Shown: piece by piece, positions 59,040-64,000 of the stretch | Layout: each line of letters opens with the position of its first letter | Position numbering within the stretch: the first letter of the stretch is position 1 | Origin: Cryptomeria japonica | Lineage: Eukaryota > Streptophyta > Pinopsida > Cupressales > Cupressaceae | Assembly (NCBI RefSeq): GCF_030272615.1 | Contig: NC_081415.1 | Span: 376,293,392-376,357,391 of the forward strand | Direction of reading: 5' to 3' | Length of the DNA stretch: 64,000 bases | Notes under the pieces: generated by a model | Told to the model about the DNA's origin: nothing | Databases searched by the model: none | What the model saw: the letters and a program-made list of their open reading frames with translations, nothing else | Position numbers and translations under genes: made by a program

Positions 59040-60917
59040 TTCCCTAAGTGCGTTACTCTATATAGGAACATCCTTTATTGCATGTAACAATGGGATTTTA
59101 ACACATATGTGTTTCAATTGATCTATAATATCAAAAATTTGCTCATGTTCTATAAGAACCTCTTTTTCTTGCAACCTATGGGGAAATGGGGGTAGTTTCT
59201 ATTTTTTAGGTATTATGACTATTGGACTAGATATTCCTTAATCTTTGGGTATTTAAGTTATAAGTGGAGGGGATGGATTAGGTAGAGTTGTCCCAAATCT
59301 GAGGTGAATATCACTTATAGATAAAGAACAGGTTGGGTATTGATTAGGATCAGCTGAATAAACTTGTTGTTGTTGTTGAGATTTACTATTGGGATTTGAC
59401 ATTGGTTGAGTGGGCAGATGTGTAGGTTTAGGTGGAACAATAGTGGTTGCAGGGGGATGCATTATTGCAGGCGGTTGTGGTTGTTGACTAAGTTGTTGAT
59501 ATCCAAAAGACTAATTAGTCCATGGTTGAATCCCCCTCCATTGAGGAGCAGGTTGCCAATTGCCTTGAAATTGCGGCCATTATGCCTGAGGTGGAGACCA
59601 ATTTCCTTGTGGTTGCTGCCACTGTGGAGTTTGACTAGAAAAATGCTGGCCTTATCCTTGAGGACCATACCAGTTTGGATAACTATCAAAATTTTGAGCA
59701 TATGGAGATTGCCATTGATTATTTGGTGCATAAGAATTCCCACTATAACTAGGAAAAGAAAGTGGATCCAGAGGCATACCTTGTCTTTGAAAATTTGGCC
59801 TTCTTTAAGAAACATAGAAAACTTGTTCATCATCACCTTGTATTGGCTTGAAGTCAGGAACCTCAAGATTTGCAACCATTTTACATCTGTAGTCCTTTTT
59901 CCTTTATCTATAATGAGGGCAGAATTCTGCAAGAACTGCATCAACTTCTTCACGCTTCTTCTTGGCTGAGAGTGTATCCAATTGAGTAGCCATATTGTTT
60001 ATGATATCCTCCTTAAAGTCCTTCAACAAATGGCTAAGTTCCATTCTAGAAACTCCAGTACTAGATGTTGATGAAGAAACTCCTGGCTTGAAATGCCTAT
60101 GTTTTTTAGAAGCAGATCTGGAATACATTTTACAAATTTGTCCTATGTCATTCCATGTAGATTGTGTAATATCACCTCCTCCTACAAGATCCAAAGCATC
60201 AGTACATTCATCACTGATTCCCCTTAAAAATATCAGCTTGAGGGAATCTTCATTTAGAGTGCTATGCTTGGAATTTTTTATACTAAACAAAAACCTTTCC
60301 AGATAATCTTCAAGACTCTCATATTCTTTTTGTGTCATTCTAAAAATGTCATCCCCATGGCGATCAGTGCCTCTATAATAATACTTGTACTTTGAAAGAA
60401 AAAATTGTTTCATCTCTTCCCATGTAGTAATTGTGCTACTCCCCAAGCTCATAAACCATCTTAAAGATGATTCTTCAAAGTGGCAGGAAATATTTTGAGT
60501 CTATGGGCAGCTATAGTATAATAAAAAATCCTACAAAGAACATCAAACTCAAATAGGAATGTGTCTGGATCCTTTGTCACTAACCCATATAATTTAGGGA
60601 GGAAGAAGCCAAAATATTCTTGAGATTAGCATTATCATGTTGATCAGAGATAGGAAACTCAAATGTTGGATCCAAAGGTGGGGGTGGATTATTTCCACCA
60701 GGAGGTAGATTTCCTTGCATTGGACTTGTAGGGGGGATTACTAGATGAAATTATTCTTCTGGAGGTTGTTCTCAGGAAATTCAGATTCAAGGTGGTTCAA
60801 ATTCTCTGGGTTTTGATAAAGTTCAACAAAAGGATTTATATCTGGGGAATCAATTTCTGCATGATTAGGATGGCTAGGTAGAAATTTACCTAGAACATCT
60901 CTTCTTTGCCTATACAT
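59040..60917 (-). pseudogene. Athila-like gag
   Basis: The minus-strand ATG at 60917 (MYRQRRDVLGKFLPSHP) lies about 100 nt after the PBS. The central gag domain is at 60452-59904 (TTWEEMKQFFLSKYKYYYR, YESLEDYLERF, LNEDSLKLIFLRGISDEC), followed by a helical stretch (LLKDFKEDIINNMATQLD). The C-terminal third is Pro/Gln/Trp-rich (59780-59270). It forms the particle. Stops and at least two frameshifts (near 60460-60640 and 59905-59960) break it. Confidence 0.85.
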
Positions 60918-61019
60918 GCAAGTTCATAAAATCTTTTTGAACAACTAGGTCTATCAAAAAGAACAATTAACTGAAAACTAAAGAGATAATAACCATAACA
61001 AGATCTTAGTTTGACACCA

Positions 61020-61037
61020 TCCCCGACAATGGCGCCA
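61020..61037 (-). other. Primer-binding site of the Athila-like element
   Basis: Minus strand TGGCGCCATTGTCGGGGA, four bases after the 5' LTR. It differs by two transitions from the TGGCGCCGTTGCCGGGGA typical of Athila-type elements. Confidence 0.85.
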
Positions 61038-61041
61038 AAAA

Positions 61042-62278
61042 TGTTCAACCCAACAATAAGAATAATAACTCTAGTTGAAGTCTCAACCCAAAGTTTGGAC
61101 ATTTACTCTATGAAGTTACTATTTTCATAGGTGGTGTTCATTTGATTGTCAACCCAGAGACGTAATACTTGAAATGGGTTTGCACTATATATCCACTAAG
61201 TTCCTACGATAGCTACCCCACATTACTGCAACAACTAACATTTATGTGGGAAAGGTAAGCAAGAATTGAAACTATTGAAAGGCTACAGGAAAACTTTTGC
61301 ATTAACATAAATTCATTCAAGAAATACTGGCTAAGTTCAATGCTGTCAAACAAGAATTACTCTATTTTGGTTTGGTTGCAGGAACAGTCAATGCAAGAAC
61401 GTCTACTGCAGCTAAAGAAGAAAACTAATTTTAACAAAGGCACAAGAACACTCACCAAGTGGGCCCCCTTAGATGAGTGCTTCCAGGCTTCCAAAACAAT
61501 TCTAAGTGCTCAGATTAACATATCTTTATTCATTGTTCATCAAAAGTCATTACATGATTACGAATCAAAAGAAACTCAAAACACTTGTAACTTTATTTCT
61601 AGAATCCTTTGCTTTGTTTCTTCTCTTTTCTTTCTAACCTACGAAAAGAGATAAAGAAATTTATTTAAAAGAAAACAACTACTTCCTATAGCACAGATCA
61701 CACCGATGAGAAGAGGTGGATAATTATTCAAGAAAGGAAACAACTAGAGTTAAGTCACTGATAATGTGGATCTAAACCGAACCACAGTCATAACATATTG
61801 TGGTGGTATTTACAACACTAATTCTCACTTGAGTAAGACATCAGTAAGTATTGTGCGCCTACTTTTCCTCTATCATTCCTTATGCTTATCAACATTTCCA
61901 TTGATTCAATCTTTTAGTAACCTCCTTGAATATCTCTTTCTACAATTGCCATGACAGGAGATCCTTCTCACCAACATCATTTTATTCCTGCAATTCAAAT
62001 GAAAGAAAATACAAGAACATACACATCTCTTTTAATTAATCAAAACATCTATTAATTTCACACATGATATTGCCTAAGACAATTTGCATAGCAATAGGAA
62101 TGAATGACATGGCTGCAGGAATAAACTAGCAAAGATAAAACATGTTTTAATAGGTTCAGGATAACATCTGAAATACATATAGTCAACTTTTGATACATCA
62201 TTACTATCATGTAAATCAAAATATGAGAAAAAATTAAGAGTTTTGGGGATGAAAATATGCTAATGTCTCAACTCATCA
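61042..62278 (-). repeat. 5' LTR of the Athila-like element
   Basis: On the minus strand it starts TGATGAGTTGAGACATT and ends GGTTGAACA. Pairs with 33773-34974. Confidence 0.92.
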
Positions 62279-62283
62279 CTTCA

Positions 62284-62544
62284 AAGAACTCATGACCTTA
62301 TCAAACCTATCCTCTTCCTTGGGTTCTTTTCTTTGATGACCTTTATAATTTTGAATAATCCTCACATCATCTCTTTTTCCAAATTTACCAGATGCTTTTC
62401 TAGTTATTTTCAATTTGTGGAACCACCTTAAAAGCATCTGCCAATGTTTGAGGATTCTTGTTTCTTAATTCATAGCCTATTTTAGGGTCAAAATCCTTTT
62501 TGTAGAAGACCAAGCACATGGGATCAGTTGGAAGTAAACATACA
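62284..62544 (-). pseudogene. Gypsy B gag, upstream part
   Basis: Minus-strand coding: DPMCLVFYKKDFDPKIGYEL then NPQTLADAFKVVPQIE, a frameshift near 62400, then GKRDDVRIIQNYKGHQRKEP and EEDRFDKVMSSLK up to the Athila-like insertion, where it continues at 33767. It is cut on its upstream side by the copia-like LTR at about 62545. It is a gag region upstream of a zinc/linker region. Confidence 0.7.
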
Positions 62545-64000
62545 TGTTGTTGGCATAACTGATGGTGTTGGCACAACCAGTTCATCGGTTATTATTATCA
62601 TTAATGACCAACACTTACCAGTGAATAAGGCCAAGCTCATAGGAAAGGAGGTGTGGTAACCCTCAATGATTTACTCATGGCTACAAATAGTATGGAGGAT
62701 TCAGTGCTTCCCTAATATGCATCATTGACACACTTAAACTGTGTGTTGGTCAAAGACTAATCAATTGAAGGATAAATAGAGTAGCTGACCGGTGAGTCAA
62801 GCATCCGATAGGTGTTGAGATCAATTTCTTAAACAAGCAGTTGAAATGATGATGTCGTCACAAGAGGTGACTCAAATTGTAATTTAGTAGTCTTATGCAT
62901 GACCGAAACACTCTGGATAGACAAGTGATTAGTCTAGTTGATGATCACTGACCGGTGGAAAAAGATGAAGAGTTACACTGATGAACCGGTGATATAGATT
63001 GTAGAATGCTATCCATAAAGAATCTCGGAGCAGTGACTAGTAAGCTAGATGTGATGACCAAAAATGAGTCGGTCATGGTGAGATATCATCAAAACAAACT
63101 GCTAGTGAAATCTACATTAGTTAACAACTAGTTAAGGTGAGATTTGGGTGGATTTTTTGGTTCGCATTAAGAAGGCAGAACACGACTTAGAAGTTGGTAG
63201 AATTATGAGTTGCGGTGGCAGATAAGGATGAGTTGCTAGCGAGATTGATGGAGAGCATGAAAAGAAAGTGTGGGAAGATTTAATTTTCAAATCTACTGAG
63301 TGTTAGGTGTAAACTCATTTAGGAATCAACATGTATGTGTCAGCAAAACATGGTATAAAGGTTTTTGGCAAAAACCAAAAAGTTTGATTGTAAAATTGCT
63401 ATGTCCAATTTTGAAGAGAGGTGATCCAGCAAGGTGAGAAGAGTGCAGAACTGCTAAGTGAATAACAGAGTCATGAAGGGAGTGTATAGAGCCTGGATGG
63501 TGTGAAGAGTAGAGAAAGAATTCAGAGCACTAGTACAGTGTAGAGCAAGTGAAATGTAGAGCACCAGTAGAATACAGAGCAAGTGAAATGTAGAGCACTA
63601 ATAGAGTGTAGAGAAAGTGTAACTGGTGGTCAAAACAAAGAGATTCAATTGGATCTAATTAAGCTAAGAGTAGCTACTATAGCAGATCATTCTCTCTATT
63701 GTTTTCTAATAACTACAACAACAAAATTCCTTAACTGGGTGGACTTTATTAGGTCCCTTTGTAAAATCCCTTAACCAGGTGACATCTTAATTGATGATCA
63801 TGTCCTTTAACAAGGCTACCTCTAACAGGGTAAAGGTTCAAATAGGCCTTAAAGAAAACCCCTTAACCAGGTGGCACCTAACAGTGTCTTTGTAATCTGC
63901 TAACATGGATGACTCCTCACCGAGCGTACTCTAGAAGAGTGCAGATTTTGTGAGTTTCTACTCACACTGTGGTTTTCTCCCATTTGGGTTTCCGCGTGAT
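62545..64000 (+). mobile_element. Copia-like LTR, right end outside the window
   Basis: Begins TGTTGTTGGCATAAC (start 62545, or 62548 if the second TGTTGG is the true end), inside gypsy B gag. It carries the ggttttctccc ... gggtttccgcg block (63971-63998) found near the ends of the other copia LTRs, and 'ccttaaccaggtg' repeats (63715-63880) like those in the minus solo LTR. No coding sequence. Whether it is a solo LTR or the start of a full element cannot be told here. Confidence 0.75.
63524..63623 (+). repeat. 34-bp tandem repeat, three units
   Basis: Units at 63524, 63558 and 63592 (agagcac-tagta-...-gagcaagtgaaatgt type). The third is partly diverged. Confidence 0.9.

Larger units (their letters stand above)
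33773..62278 (-). mobile_element. Athila-like Ty3/gypsy retrotransposon, minus strand, interrupted by the Tat element
   Basis: LTRs 61042-62278 (5' in its own sense) and 33773-34974 (3') share their whole sequence with minor differences. TG...CA ends, PBS and PPT are in place. Domains in order: gag, protease, RT, RNase H, integrase, then a long third ORF. Flanks: ctttg (33768-33772) and cttca (62279-62283), 3 of 5 matching with both differences transitions. The gypsy B frame reads straight through when one duplication is counted (SSLK|DLSYK), supporting the boundaries. Without the nested 17.5 kb it is about 10.9 kb. The PBS and the extra ORF fit the Athila lineage. Confidence 0.9.

Noticed and set aside
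59406-59969. A 187-codon plus-strand frame
   Set aside because: It is the complement of the Gln/Pro-rich gag of the Athila-like element. No independent support.
1-64000. Host protein genes, tRNA or rRNA genes
   Set aside because: I looked on both strands for host-like coding regions, tRNA cloverleaf-type sequence and rRNA cores and found none that I could support. Everything coding is of transposon type or unidentified decay.

Overview
This window is plant nuclear DNA made almost wholly of transposable elements. It is AT-rich and eukaryotic in style: LTR retrotransposons with TG...CA ends, 5-bp target-site duplications (TSDs), tRNA primer-binding sites (PBS) and polypurine tracts (PPT). I find no host protein gene, tRNA, rRNA or bacterial-type operon. 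The density, nesting depth and variety of Ty1/copia, Ty3/gypsy and LINE remnants suggest a large, repeat-rich genome. A gymnosperm is plausible, but that is an impression and not a determination.

Layout, left to right. (1) 1-2440: a LINE remnant (C-terminal zf-RVT region) split by a solo LTR (173-1424, TSD acctt) of the same family as the large Tat element further right. (2) 2441-5672: a decayed, unidentified coding region, split by a minus-strand copia-like solo LTR (2546-3981, TSD ccaat) and ended by a complete Ty1/copia element (5673-12351, TSD caaac). (3) 12352-15059: a gene-free stretch, then a minus-strand Ty3/gypsy gag-protease remnant ('gypsy A'). Gypsy A resumes at 28291-28764 because a 13.2-kb non-autonomous Tat-like element (15060-28285, TSD ccaat) sits inside its gag. 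That element was itself hit by a 4.56-kb LTR-like insertion (20789-25346, TSD aagtc). (4) 29088-32158: about 22 copies of a ~140-bp tandem repeat with strong dyad symmetry. (5) 32159-62544: a three-layer nest. A minus-strand gypsy gag-protease remnant ('gypsy B') contains an Athila-like element (33773-62278, minus), which contains a 17.5-kb Tat-lineage element (35518-53070, plus, TSD gtaat). Reading frames on the two sides of these insertions fit together when one TSD copy is counted. (6) 62545-64000: a copia-like LTR cut by the window edge.

How the parts work together. Each full element carries its lineage's machinery (gag, protease, reverse transcriptase, RNase H, integrase), and each copy is broken by stops and frameshifts, many explained by C-to-T or G-to-A transitions. 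The Tat element also has the extra RNase H of its lineage. Its long 3' noncoding region carries, on the opposite strand, what looks like a complete but decayed gene: a TATA box, a short first exon, an intron with GTAAGT/CAG ends and a plant-mobile-domain (PMD) protein with a coiled-coil tail. A recurring CGTACGAG-type word clusters in the sense leader and again in this antisense intron. This antisense PMD module and its shared motif are the most interesting things in the window. Next are the non-autonomous Tat-like element with a nearly intact ~1060-codon frame, and the dyad-rich 140-bp satellite.

All calls rest on reading the sequence. No alignment or database search was run, so family names are recognition of known motifs.
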